A DNA stretch of 64,000 nucleotides from Winogradskya consettensis. Lineage in GTDB: Bacteria; Actinomycetota; Actinomycetes; Mycobacteriales; Micromonosporaceae. Made by a program: the position numbers and the translations under genes. This document shows positions 1 to 7,477 of the stretch, in pieces (position 1 is the first letter of the stretch; the number at the start of each line of letters is the position of its first letter). Under the pieces are notes generated by a model. It did not search any database and was not told where the DNA came from. It saw only the letters and a list, made by a program, of their open reading frames with translations. The stretch lies in NCBI RefSeq assembly GCF_018332715.1, contig NZ_BOQP01000032.1:1-64000 (forward strand). Reading direction: 5' to 3'.

Positions 1-156
1 GACGCCCTGCCCAGGGCCCGGGGCGATGCCGTGGTCGGGGGTGTGGTCGGCGGTGACTGAGACCGGGCGGGTGCCGATCGGATGGGCGTCGAGCACGACG
101 GGCTCTGTTGGGGTGGGAGCCCAGAGCCCGTCGTGGGGGCGTTCGTTGACGGTCAT
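1..156 (-). CDS. Partial CDS, N-terminus of an unrecognised protein running off the left edge
   Basis: Fifty-two codons are open from an ATG at 156 to the window edge, starting MTVNERPHDGLWAPTPTEPV and rich in proline, threonine and alanine. A GGAG ribosome-binding site at 167-170 sits 10 nt upstream. It follows the DyP peroxidase gene in the same direction after about 100 nt. I do not recognise the family; it does not resemble the start of an encapsulin shell protein, the common partner of DyP genes. The rest lies outside the window. Confidence 0.5.
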   Translation of the reverse strand, partial: MTVNERPHDGLWAPTPTEPVVLDAHPIGTRPVSVTADHTPDHGIAPGPGQGV

Positions 157-254
157 CGCAGCGCATCTCCTCGGTGATCAGCCAGATCTACCGAGAAGAG
201 TGCGCATTGTGCCTGTGCGCCTGCTGTGCCACGAATAGGTGCAGCGTGTGCTTT

Positions 255-1211
255 TCAGGGCGAGTCTGGGAGATCGTCCAGGAAGTCGCCGGTGGGGGCG
301 AAGAACAGGCTGCCGGTCAGCGCGGTGGAGAAGTCGAGGATGCGGTCGTAGGTGCCGTAGGGATCGCCGAGGAACATGCGGCGGAGCATCAGCTCGGGGA
401 CGTCGGGTGTGGCTGCGTACGCGATGTAGTAGGTGCCGTATTCGCCCTTGCCGAGCTCTCCGAACGGCATGTTGTCGCGCAGGATCTTGAGTTCGTTGCC
501 GTCCTTGTCCTCGACGACGTTGAGCTTGACGTGCGAGTTGGCGGCCTTCTGCTCGTCCGGGATCTCGATGTTGTCGAGTTTGGTGCGGCCGATCGCCGCC
601 TCCTGCTCCTCGACGGTCAGTTTGTTCCAGGCGGACATGTCGTGCACGTACTTCTGCACCATGACGTAGCTGCCGCCGGAGAAGTCCGGGTCGTCGTCGC
701 CGACCAGGACGGCCTTCTCCGCCGTCACGCCGGCCGGGTTCTCGGTGCCGTCGACAAAGCCGAGCAGGTCGCGCTCGTCGAAGTATTTGAAGCCGTGCGT
801 CTCGTCGACGACGTCCGCCGCGCCCGCCAGCCGTCCGACGATCTTGGCGGCCATCTCGAAGCAGACGTCCATCTGCCCGGCCCGCAGGTGGAAGAGCAGG
901 TCGCCCGGGGTCGAGGGCGCGGTGTGCGCCGGGCCCTTCCACTGGCGGAACGGGTGCAGCTGCGCGGGGCGCGGCCCGGTGAAGAGGCGGTCCCACAGCT
1001 GCGAGCCGATGCCGGTCACGCAGGAGAGCTGCGCGGCGGGCACGCGGAACCCGACGGAACGCTGCAGGGCGCTGAGGTCTCCGAGCAGGTCGCGGACGAC
1101 CCCCTCGCCACCTTCCCGGAGCGTCGCGACCAGGAAGATCGCGGCGTCGGTGAGCGGGGCGAGCACCGCTTGCGAGGTAACGGTCGGTCCCACTGATCGA
1201 GGTGCGGTCAC
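255..1211 (-). CDS. DyP-type haem peroxidase (class B/P)
   Basis: A 318-residue dye-decolourising peroxidase, which oxidises bulky phenolic or dye substrates with H2O2 at a haem. The family signature GFVDGTENP is at residues 151-159, with catalytic Asp154; His227 (ANSHVKLN) fits the proximal haem ligand and Arg245 (ILRDNMPFGE) the distal arginine, the spacing of B-class enzymes. There is no signal peptide, so it is probably cytoplasmic. The C-terminus (DDLPDSP) lacks a recognisable encapsulin-targeting tail. The start is a GTG at 1211, chosen to keep the usual LAPLTDAAIFLV opening strand. The gene is divergent from an SDR gene across 69 bp. Confidence 0.94.
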   Translation of the reverse strand: MTAPRSVGPTVTSQAVLAPLTDAAIFLVATLREGGEGVVRDLLGDLSALQRSVGFRVPAAQLSCVTGIGSQLWDRLFTGPRPAQLHPFRQWKGPAHTAPSTPGDLLFHLRAGQMDVCFEMAAKIVGRLAGAADVVDETHGFKYFDERDLLGFVDGTENPAGVTAEKAVLVGDDDPDFSGGSYVMVQKYVHDMSAWNKLTVEEQEAAIGRTKLDNIEIPDEQKAANSHVKLNVVEDKDGNELKILRDNMPFGELGKGEYGTYYIAYAATPDVPELMLRRMFLGDPYGTYDRILDFSTALTGSLFFAPTGDFLDDLPDSP

Positions 1212-1250
1212 AGGGACAACCTAAGGCGTACGACGGCGATAATCAGGGCA

Positions 1251-1266
1251 CGTGGTTGTAATCACG
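1251..1266. promoter_or_regulatory. Imperfect palindrome in the DyP/SDR divergent promoter region
   Basis: CGTGGTTGTAATCACG matches its reverse complement at 12 of 16 positions and lies between two divergent genes, 15 bp before the SDR start. It could be an operator, but no local regulator gene points to it. Confidence 0.3.
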
Positions 1267-1280
1267 ACGAGGGGACGATC

Positions 1281-2111
1281 ATGGACCGTTTCGTTTTCGC
1301 CGGGCGTACGTGTGTCATCACCGGCGCCGCGAGTGGCATAGGCGCGGCACTCGCCCTCCACCTGGCCCGTCGCGAAGCGTTGCTCTTCCTCGTCGACCGC
1401 GACGCGGGCGGCCTGGCGCGGGTCGCCGCCCAGGCCAAGGCGGCCGGCGCGCGGGACGTGGCCACCGAGGTCGTCGATCTCGCGGACGGCGGCGACCGGC
1501 TGGACCTGGCGGCCGCCGTCGAAGCCCGGTTCGGCGGGACGGATCTGCTGATCAACAACGCGGGTGTGACGCTGAGCGGTTCCTTCGAGCAGGTCTCGAT
1601 GGACGACTACGACTGGCTCATGGAGATCAACCTGCGCGCGGTGGTGCGTACGACAAAGGCGTTTCTGCCTCAGCTCCTGGCCCGGCCGGGTGCCCATCTG
1701 GTGAACCTGTCGAGCCTGTTCGGGCTGGTGGCGCCGCCGCGGCAGGTGGCCTATGCGACGAGCAAGTTCGCCGTGCGTGGCTTCTCGGAGGCGTTGCGCC
1801 ACGAGCTCGCCGGGCGGCAGGTCGGCGTGACGGTGGTGCACCCGGGCGGCGTACGGACAAATATCGCCACCAGTGCCCGGCTCAGCGGTCCCGACCTCGA
1901 CGGGCAGCAGGCCGCGGCGGCCAAGGCGTTCAGCGAGAAGGCGCTGACCATGCCCCCGGAGGAGGCGGCCCGGCAGATCGTAGCGGCGGTCGAGTCCCGC
2001 AAACCGCGGCTCGTCATCAGCAAGGAGGCCAAGGCGGGTGACCTCTTGGCCCGGCTCATCCCCGGCCATTACTGGAACGTCATCGCCCGTGTGCTGCCAA
2101 AGGGCCTGTAA
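1281..2111 (+). CDS. Short-chain dehydrogenase/reductase (SDR)
   Basis: A 276-residue classical SDR with a Rossmann fold: the cofactor loop TGAASGIG is at residues 14-21, NNAG at 92-95, the catalytic serine near 144 (NLSSL) and YATSK with Tyr158/Lys162. Asp39 at the end of the second strand (FLVDRDAG) suggests NAD(H) over NADP(H). The C-terminal 60 residues are basic and resemble those of SDRs annotated as membrane-associated acyl or steroid reductases, but the substrate cannot be read from the sequence. A GAGGGG ribosome-binding site precedes the ATG. It is a single gene that converges on the sigma-associated gene downstream, with a shared terminator. Confidence 0.93.
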   Translation: MDRFVFAGRTCVITGAASGIGAALALHLARREALLFLVDRDAGGLARVAAQAKAAGARDVATEVVDLADGGDRLDLAAAVEARFGGTDLLINNAGVTLSGSFEQVSMDDYDWLMEINLRAVVRTTKAFLPQLLARPGAHLVNLSSLFGLVAPPRQVAYATSKFAVRGFSEALRHELAGRQVGVTVVHPGGVRTNIATSARLSGPDLDGQQAAAAKAFSEKALTMPPEEAARQIVAAVESRKPRLVISKEAKAGDLLARLIPGHYWNVIARVLPKGL

Positions 2112-2119
2112 ACGCACCG

Positions 2120-2147
2120 AACCGGCTCGGCATCTGCCGGTCCGGTT
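2120..2147. terminator. Bidirectional terminator hairpin
   Basis: AACCGG (2120-2125) pairs with CCGGTT (2142-2147) around an inner CGGC/GCCG stem with an ATCT loop. It lies between two convergent genes ending at 2111 and 2162. There is no T-tract, as is common in GC-rich actinobacteria. Confidence 0.55.
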
Positions 2148-2161
2148 GGGTGGGGTACAGC

Positions 2162-2887
2162 CTATTTCTTGATGATTCCCTCGGCGGCGGCGGTCTTGTT
2201 GATGGCCTCCTGGTGGACGTGCAGGCCGGCGCCGAGGGCGAGGACCTGGTCACGGCTCAGCGGAACGTCGACCTGGATCGTGGCGTAGACCTCCGGGGCG
2301 ACCGCCATGAGCAGCTGCTGCGTCGTGCCGATGGTGTGCAGAACCGCCTGGTAGTCGCCGACGGTGAGCTTCTCGCCGCTCAGCTCGCCGCGGTAGTCCT
2401 TCCGCTCCAGGTAGACGCCGATCTTGCCGGTGAGCACCCGCGGGTCGTACATCGGTTCCGTCGACGGGTTGACGTCGGGGCCGGGGTTCTTGAACCGGTC
2501 GGGTGCGATGGTCAGGCCGGTGAAATCGTCGTTCTGGACGAAGTAGCCGTCCGGCACCTTGTCGATCGTGAAGTCCTTCGGCTGCGGTCCCCGGTAGTCG
2601 ACCAGCGTGAGACCGCCCGGTGCGACTTCCGTCGCCGCGGAACTACCTGTGGGTGCCTGGGCCACGGCCGGCGCCCGGTTGGGGACCCCGTCGGTGCCGG
2701 GGGTGCCGCCCACGAAGGCGACGGCGGCGACGATCGCGGCGACGGCGAACGCGGAACCGGCGGTGGCCTGGACCGTACGGCGACGGCGCACCGCACTGCG
2801 GCCGCGGCCCAGATCGGCGGCGATGTCCTCGGCCGACGCGGATTCGACCGGGCCGCCGAAGCGCTCGAGCCTGCTGTGCAGATCCAT
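2162..2887 (-). CDS. Sigma-factor-linked single-pass membrane protein, probable anti-sigma or signal output protein
   Basis: A 241-residue protein with a cytoplasmic N-terminus of about 45 residues ending in an arginine cluster (AVRRRR), one membrane helix (about residues 46-65) and an extracytoplasmic domain of about 170 residues with no recognised fold. The gene begins 2 nt after the stop of an ECF sigma factor, so the two are translated together. Position and topology are those of proteins that commonly follow SigE-type factors in actinobacteria. No zinc-binding HxxxCxxC anti-sigma motif is present, so anti-sigma activity is inferred from position only. The ATG at 2887 gives the start MDLHSRLERF. 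Confidence 0.82.
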   Translation of the reverse strand: MDLHSRLERFGGPVESASAEDIAADLGRGRSAVRRRRTVQATAGSAFAVAAIVAAVAFVGGTPGTDGVPNRAPAVAQAPTGSSAATEVAPGGLTLVDYRGPQPKDFTIDKVPDGYFVQNDDFTGLTIAPDRFKNPGPDVNPSTEPMYDPRVLTGKIGVYLERKDYRGELSGEKLTVGDYQAVLHTIGTTQQLLMAVAPEVYATIQVDVPLSRDQVLALGAGLHVHQEAINKTAAAEGIIKK

Positions 2888-2889
2888 GA

Positions 2890-3417
2890 TCAGTTCACTC
2901 CTTGCAAGGTGGTTGTGGTGAGGATGGCGCGCAGCTTGTCCAGCGCCCGCGCCGTCTGGCTCTTGACCGTGCCGGGGGATACGCCCAGCGCCGCGGCGGT
3001 CTGCGCGACGTCGAGCTCGTGGAAGAACCGGAAGACGATCGCCGCGCGCATCTTCGGCGGCAACTGCCGCAACGCGGTGGCGAGCTCCGGGTCGAGCAGC
3101 TCCGCCGGTCCCCCGCCGGCCTGGTCGGGTGGCTCCGGGACGCTGCGCTCGAACCGCCGCCAGATCCGCTTGCGCTCGTCGACCAGGGCATTGACGAGCA
3201 CCCGCCGCACGTACCCTTCCGGGTTGTCCGCCCGCCGGAACGCCGACCACGAGACATACAGCTTGGTCAGCGCCGTCTGGACGAGGTCCTCGGCCAGATG
3301 CGCGTCGCCCGCGGTCAGCAGCCGCGCGGTATGCAGGAGTCGCCCCCGCCGCTCGGCCACGAATTCGTGGAACTGCCGGTCACGCTCGCTCTCGCCCGGC
3401 CCTCTGTTTGGTCTCAC
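2890..3417 (-). CDS. SigE-family ECF RNA polymerase sigma factor
   Basis: A protein of about 175 residues with region 2 (FHEFVAERRGRLLHTARLLT ... AEDLVQTAL) and region 4 with a helix-turn-helix (QTAAALGVSPGTVKSQ), joined by a short proline/glycine linker. That is the full content of a group-4 sigma factor. The start is uncertain: GTG at 3417 is used, and the conserved region begins about 13 residues later. It is co-transcribed with the membrane protein downstream and divergent from a second SigE-type pair starting at 3514, leaving a 96-bp shared promoter region. Confidence 0.88.
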   Translation of the reverse strand: MRPNRGPGESERDRQFHEFVAERRGRLLHTARLLTAGDAHLAEDLVQTALTKLYVSWSAFRRADNPEGYVRRVLVNALVDERKRIWRRFERSVPEPPDQAGGGPAELLDPELATALRQLPPKMRAAIVFRFFHELDVAQTAAALGVSPGTVKSQTARALDKLRAILTTTTLQGVN

Positions 3418-3513
3418 ACCCTCAATGACCGCCTCCGGCCGCCGAGGGTTGCACGCAATGAAAACTCTTCGTGCGCGGCACAGCAGATCGCTCCCGTAGA
3501 GCGTTACGGGCAC

Positions 3514-3984
3514 ATGCGGTTCGAAGAGTTCATGGCGGCGCGGCTGCCCGCGCTGCTGCGGTACGCGACAGCGCTCAGCGGCAACCGCGCTGAGGCTGAT
3601 GACGTGGTGCAGGAGGCGCTCACCCGGGCCCTGGTGCGGTGGGGGCGGATCGGGAGGCTCGAGGAGCCGTACGCGTACGTGCGCACCATGGTCACCAACG
3701 AGTTCCTGTCCCGTCAACGGCGCCGCCGGTTCTGGCTGGTCCCCCTGGACCGCCACGACCGGGCCGAACCACCACCACCTCAGGGCGGCGGCGATCTGTG
3801 GTCGCGGCTCGAGACGCTGCCCCGCCAGCAACGGGTCGTGCTGGTGCTGCGGTTCTACGAGGGGCTGAGCGACGACGAGATCGCCGAGGTGCTCGGCTGC
3901 CGCGGCGGGACGGTCCGCGGATATGCCAGCCGGGCGCTGGCCACACTGCGCGTCGAGCTTGCGAACGAAGGGGTGCTGTCATGA
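3514..3984 (+). CDS. SigE-family ECF RNA polymerase sigma factor
   Basis: A 156-residue ECF sigma factor opening MRFEEFMAARLPALLRYATA, with region 2 (AEADDVVQEALTRALVRW, EEPYAYVRTMVTNEFLS) and region 4 (LETLPRQQRVVLVLRFYEGLSDDEIAEVLG is split across the usual helices, then GTVRGYASRAL). The ATG at 3514 is the first good start, with no clear Shine-Dalgarno. The stop overlaps the next ATG by 4 nt (ATGA), indicating translational coupling with the membrane protein. The first codons and about 60 bp upstream are similar to the region before 14601, where most of the sigma gene is missing. Confidence 0.9.
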   Translation: MRFEEFMAARLPALLRYATALSGNRAEADDVVQEALTRALVRWGRIGRLEEPYAYVRTMVTNEFLSRQRRRRFWLVPLDRHDRAEPPPPQGGGDLWSRLETLPRQQRVVLVLRFYEGLSDDEIAEVLGCRGGTVRGYASRALATLRVELANEGVLS

Positions 3985-5096
3985 CGACGACCGACGATCT
4001 GCTGCGCTCCATCGAGGAGATGGCGGCGACCGCCTCGGACGGGGCCGGGATGGCCGAGCGGGTGCAGGCCGGCGCGCGGCGGGTGCGACGCCGGCGACGG
4101 ATCGGTGCAGCTGCTGCGGTGGCCTGCCTGGTGCTGATCGGAGCATTGGTCCCGGCCGCGGTGGTCAGGCTGCGTGCCGACGATCCACTGCCCGCTTCGA
4201 GTACGCCCACCAGGGCACCCGGCCAGCTGACCGTACGCGGGGCCGCCGGGTCGCCGTACACCTGGTATCGCGGCACCGATGGAGCCCTGCAGTGGATGAC
4301 GCCGTTCCGCAAGGGCGGGGACGAGGGGGCCGAGGTCCGCGTCTACGACCCGGGCACGTACGACGCCCGCAAGCTGAAGAAGGGCGAGCGCGTCACCGTC
4401 GGGGACCACCAGGCGTACTGGGGCACGGCAGGCGTCGACGTCCACCTCAGCGGCGGCGGGAACTGGGCCGGCACGAAGGAAGGGGTACAGCTGCTCCCAA
4501 CCGTCGGCTGGCAGGACAAGTCGGGCGTCTGGGTCACCGTCATCGACGCCGAACCGAGCCAGCCCCGCCACCAACCGGTCAAGAACCTGCTGATGGACGT
4601 CGCCAAGTATGTGGAGATCGGCCCGGCCGAGGACCTCAAGGTCCCGGTGCACTTCCCCGCCATCCCCGGAAACCGGAAAATGACCTTCGCGGACGTCGAC
4701 GAGCTGCCCAACACCAGCGGCACCTACCAGGCCGACCTGGGCTTCGGCGGCGACCGTACGCCGACGGTCGACCTCTATCACCCCAGCTACATGAGCATCG
4801 ACACGCCGCTCCAGATCAAGGTCATGACGCTGGGTGCGAGCTGGAACGAGATGACCTACGACCCGGTCAACACGACCATCGCGGGCCGCCCGGCGCGTTA
4901 CTTCGAGGGGAAAGCCCAGAGCGTCATGGTCCCGAAGGGTGGCAGCTCGCTGCTCGTCGAGGTCGGCACCTGCGGCATCCTGGTCCAGGTCAGCGATCGC
5001 AGGGCCATCCCCCGCTCTGCCCTGGACGCGATGTTCAAGGGTGCCACGTTCGACAGGTGCGATTCCCTCACCACGTGGACCAGGCTCGCTCCATAG
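3981..5096 (+). CDS. Single-pass membrane protein coupled to the ECF sigma factor
   Basis: A 371-residue protein: an acidic N-terminal segment of about 35 residues, the arginine-rich RRVRRRRRIG, one membrane helix (about residues 40-60), a proline/threonine linker, then a large extracytoplasmic domain (PGQLTVRGAAGSPYTWYRG onward). Two cysteines near the C-terminus (VGTCGI and FDRCDS) could form a disulfide outside the membrane. The short cytoplasmic head could hold the sigma factor, but no known anti-sigma domain is visible. A clear paralogue lies at 14601-15521. Confidence 0.86.
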   Translation: MTTTDDLLRSIEEMAATASDGAGMAERVQAGARRVRRRRRIGAAAAVACLVLIGALVPAAVVRLRADDPLPASSTPTRAPGQLTVRGAAGSPYTWYRGTDGALQWMTPFRKGGDEGAEVRVYDPGTYDARKLKKGERVTVGDHQAYWGTAGVDVHLSGGGNWAGTKEGVQLLPTVGWQDKSGVWVTVIDAEPSQPRHQPVKNLLMDVAKYVEIGPAEDLKVPVHFPAIPGNRKMTFADVDELPNTSGTYQADLGFGGDRTPTVDLYHPSYMSIDTPLQIKVMTLGASWNEMTYDPVNTTIAGRPARYFEGKAQSVMVPKGGSSLLVEVGTCGILVQVSDRRAIPRSALDAMFKGATFDRCDSLTTWTRLAP

Positions 5097-5104
5097 GATG
5101 CGGC

Positions 5105-6013
5105 GTGGGCTATTGGGGGACGATCGTGGTGGCCCGGCCGGCCGGGCTGCTTGTTGAGCAGGCCGGTGTGGACGGTTTCGGGTACGAGCACCGGTGGCTG
5201 CGGGAGCTCGGCGACGGCTGGCAGATGCTGGAGACGACGGGGTTCGACGATCCGCCGGACCTGTGTGCGCCCGCCGGGGCGGTGGCGGCGTCGACCGGGC
5301 AGCCTGTCTTCGCCGCGTACGTCAGTGACAGCGACTGTGCGGTGATGTGCTCGGCGGTGCCGGGAGCGGTAGCGGCGCTGACCCATCTGTGGGACGTCGG
5401 TGGGCCGTGCGGGTCGTACCGGCATCAGCCGCGGCACCTGCCGGAGCCGGCCGGCCGTGAGCTCGACGATGTCGTCGCGGAGCTGATCGGGTGGGCCGCG
5501 GTGGCAGGACTGCGGGCGGACGTCGCGGCGGTCCGGACCCTGCTGCTCAGCGACGGGCCCGCCGACGATCTGGTGTTCGGGCTGGTGAAGGCGTTCGGCG
5601 CGGCCGGCATCGGGCGGACCCTGCCATGGTCGTTCGATCCGATGGCCGGGCCGTTCCGATTGGTGACCGGCACCTGGGGCCTGCCCGAGAAGGCGCGCAC
5701 CGAGGCGAACTGGCGGCGCACTCCGGAGCAACCGTGGGAGGCGGCCTCGCTGGTGCTGGCGCGGGAGATCTGGGCTTCGCTCTACACCGCGTCGCCCGAC
5801 GTCGCGGGGCTGGCGCGGCGGGCAGTCGCGGTGCAGGCCGAATACTGCGCGATCCATGATCCCGACGAGGAAGCGGAAGCGTTCGAGTCGTACTTCGCCG
5901 GGCTGGCGGACGGGAGCCTGCCGCCGGAGAACCCCGAGTGGTCCGGGCGGGAGTGGGCGGATTCACGGGCCACCGGGGGTGTTTCGACGGCGTCCGGTGG
6001 GCAACGCTCGTAG
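5105..6013 (+). CDS. Conserved-looking protein of unknown function
   Basis: A 302-residue soluble protein starting VGYWGTIVVARPAGLLVEQA from a GTG at 5105, with no signal peptide or membrane helix. It is rich in tryptophan and acidic residues, like several actinobacterial proteins of unknown function. A TAGGAT box ends 5 nt before the GTG, so the message may be leaderless; AGGA within the same box could instead serve as a ribosome-binding site. It precedes the NADH dehydrogenase gene by 40 nt and is probably co-transcribed with it. I do not recognise a domain. Confidence 0.78.
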   Translation: MGYWGTIVVARPAGLLVEQAGVDGFGYEHRWLRELGDGWQMLETTGFDDPPDLCAPAGAVAASTGQPVFAAYVSDSDCAVMCSAVPGAVAALTHLWDVGGPCGSYRHQPRHLPEPAGRELDDVVAELIGWAAVAGLRADVAAVRTLLLSDGPADDLVFGLVKAFGAAGIGRTLPWSFDPMAGPFRLVTGTWGLPEKARTEANWRRTPEQPWEAASLVLAREIWASLYTASPDVAGLARRAVAVQAEYCAIHDPDEEAEAFESYFAGLADGSLPPENPEWSGREWADSRATGGVSTASGGQRS

Positions 6014-6053
6014 GGGCGGCGCCCGCCCGGCGCCCGGGACGGAAGGATCGCCG

Positions 6054-7379
6054 ATGGCTCGTCCGCGGATCGTCATCGTCGGGGCCGGGTTCGCCGGCTT
6101 CGAGGCCGCTCGTACGCTCGCGAGACAGTCGCGCGGGGCGGCCGACATCGTCATCATCAACCCGACGGACTACTTCCTCTACCTGCCCCTTCTTCCCGAG
6201 GTGGCGGCCGGGATCCTGGAGCCACGGCGGGTTTCCGTGTCGATCACCGGGGCGCTGCCCGGCGTGAAGCTGGTGCTCGGGGAGGTCGACGGGTTCGACT
6301 TCGACGCGCGCACCGTCTCCTATGTCGACCCGGACGGCAGCAAGGGAACCATCGGCTATCACCGGCTCGTCATCGCGGCGGGCAGCGTCAACAAGCTCCT
6401 GCCCGTGCCCGGGGTGACCGAGTATGCGCACGGGTTCCGCGGCATTCCCGAGGCGCTCTTCCTGCGCGATCACATCATCCGGCAGATCGAGATGGCCGAC
6501 ACGGCCGAGGACCCTGCCGAACGGGAGGCCCGCACCACCTTCGTCGTGGTCGGGGCCGGTTACACGGGTACGGAGGTCGCCGCCCAGGGTGTCCTCTTCA
6601 CCGAGGCGCTGACCCGGCACCGGCCGCAGCTCGCGGGGCGGGCGCGGTGGCTGCTCATCGACACCGCCGACAGGGTGCTGCCGTCGCTGGACGAGCGGCT
6701 CGCCCGGACCGCCGGGGAGGTGCTGGGCAGGCGCGGGGTCGAGGTGCTGCTCGGGACCTCGGTGAAGGAGGCGGGGGCCGAGGGCGTACATCTCAGCAAT
6801 GGTGATTTTGTGCCGACGCGGTCGTTGATCTGGTGTGTCGGGGTGCGTCCCGATCCGCTCGTCGACAACCTCGGGCTGGAGGTCAAGCAGGGGCGGCTGG
6901 TCGTGGACGAGTTCCTCAACGTGCCCGGGCTGCCCGATGTGTACGCGATCGGCGACGCCGCCGCCGTGCCCGACCTGACGCGTCCCGGCGAGATCACCGG
7001 CATGACCGCGCAGCATGCGAGCAGGCAGGGCAGGACAGCCGCGCACAACATCGCCGCTTCGTACGGTAAGGGGCGGCGGCGGGCGTACAAGCATCATGAT
7101 CTCGGCTTTGTAGTCGACCTCGGTGGGCTCGACTCGGCGGCGAACCCGGTTGGCGTACCCCTGAAGGGGTTCCCGGCAAAAGTCGTCACCCGCGGATATC
7201 ACCTGATTTCCATGCCGGGCAATCGGGTGCGTGTCGCCGCGGACTGGTTGCTCGACGCCGTGCTCCCCCGCCAAGGGGTACAACTCGGACTTGTCTCCGC
7301 CACCGCCGTGCCGCTCGACAGCGCGCTGCCGCAGGGGCTGCCGGATACGGGTCAAACCCAGGAAAAGAGTGATTCCTGA
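6054..7379 (+). CDS. Type II NADH dehydrogenase-like FAD oxidoreductase
   Basis: A 441-residue two-dinucleotide-fold flavoprotein. The FAD-binding GxGxxG is at residues 10-15 (VGAGFAGFEAARTL), the NAD(P)H-binding repeat is near residue 165 (VVVGAGYTGTEVAA), and the second FAD contact is GDAAAVPD around residue 305. Length and order match NDH-2/Ndh, which passes electrons from NADH to the quinone pool without pumping protons. The C-terminal stretch after KVVTRGYHL is the usual membrane-anchoring part. A GGAAGGA ribosome-binding site precedes the ATG by 6 nt. Other members of this fold (ferredoxin or sulfide reductases) cannot be wholly excluded. Confidence 0.9.
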   Translation: MARPRIVIVGAGFAGFEAARTLARQSRGAADIVIINPTDYFLYLPLLPEVAAGILEPRRVSVSITGALPGVKLVLGEVDGFDFDARTVSYVDPDGSKGTIGYHRLVIAAGSVNKLLPVPGVTEYAHGFRGIPEALFLRDHIIRQIEMADTAEDPAEREARTTFVVVGAGYTGTEVAAQGVLFTEALTRHRPQLAGRARWLLIDTADRVLPSLDERLARTAGEVLGRRGVEVLLGTSVKEAGAEGVHLSNGDFVPTRSLIWCVGVRPDPLVDNLGLEVKQGRLVVDEFLNVPGLPDVYAIGDAAAVPDLTRPGEITGMTAQHASRQGRTAAHNIAASYGKGRRRAYKHHDLGFVVDLGGLDSAANPVGVPLKGFPAKVVTRGYHLISMPGNRVRVAADWLLDAVLPRQGVQLGLVSATAVPLDSALPQGLPDTGQTQEKSDS

Positions 7380-7477
7380 CGCAGCGGTATTCCCAGGTCA
7401 AGGCCTACGAACATCTGTACGATCGCGGTTTCGAGGGTCGGTGCACGACGGCCCGCAAACCGTCGAAAGGCACTGCC

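Noticed and set aside
26..238. Open frame on the plus strand at the left edge
   Set aside because: It has no ribosome-binding site, and the minus strand holds a better frame with a GGAG site (ATG 156).
1..1211. Encapsulin nanocompartment with its DyP cargo
   Set aside because: The gene after DyP does not start like an encapsulin, and the DyP C-terminus lacks a targeting peptide.
174..1224. Long plus-strand and alternative minus-strand frames across the DyP gene
   Set aside because: They are shadows caused by high GC; the products are Arg/Gly/Val-rich and have no family features.
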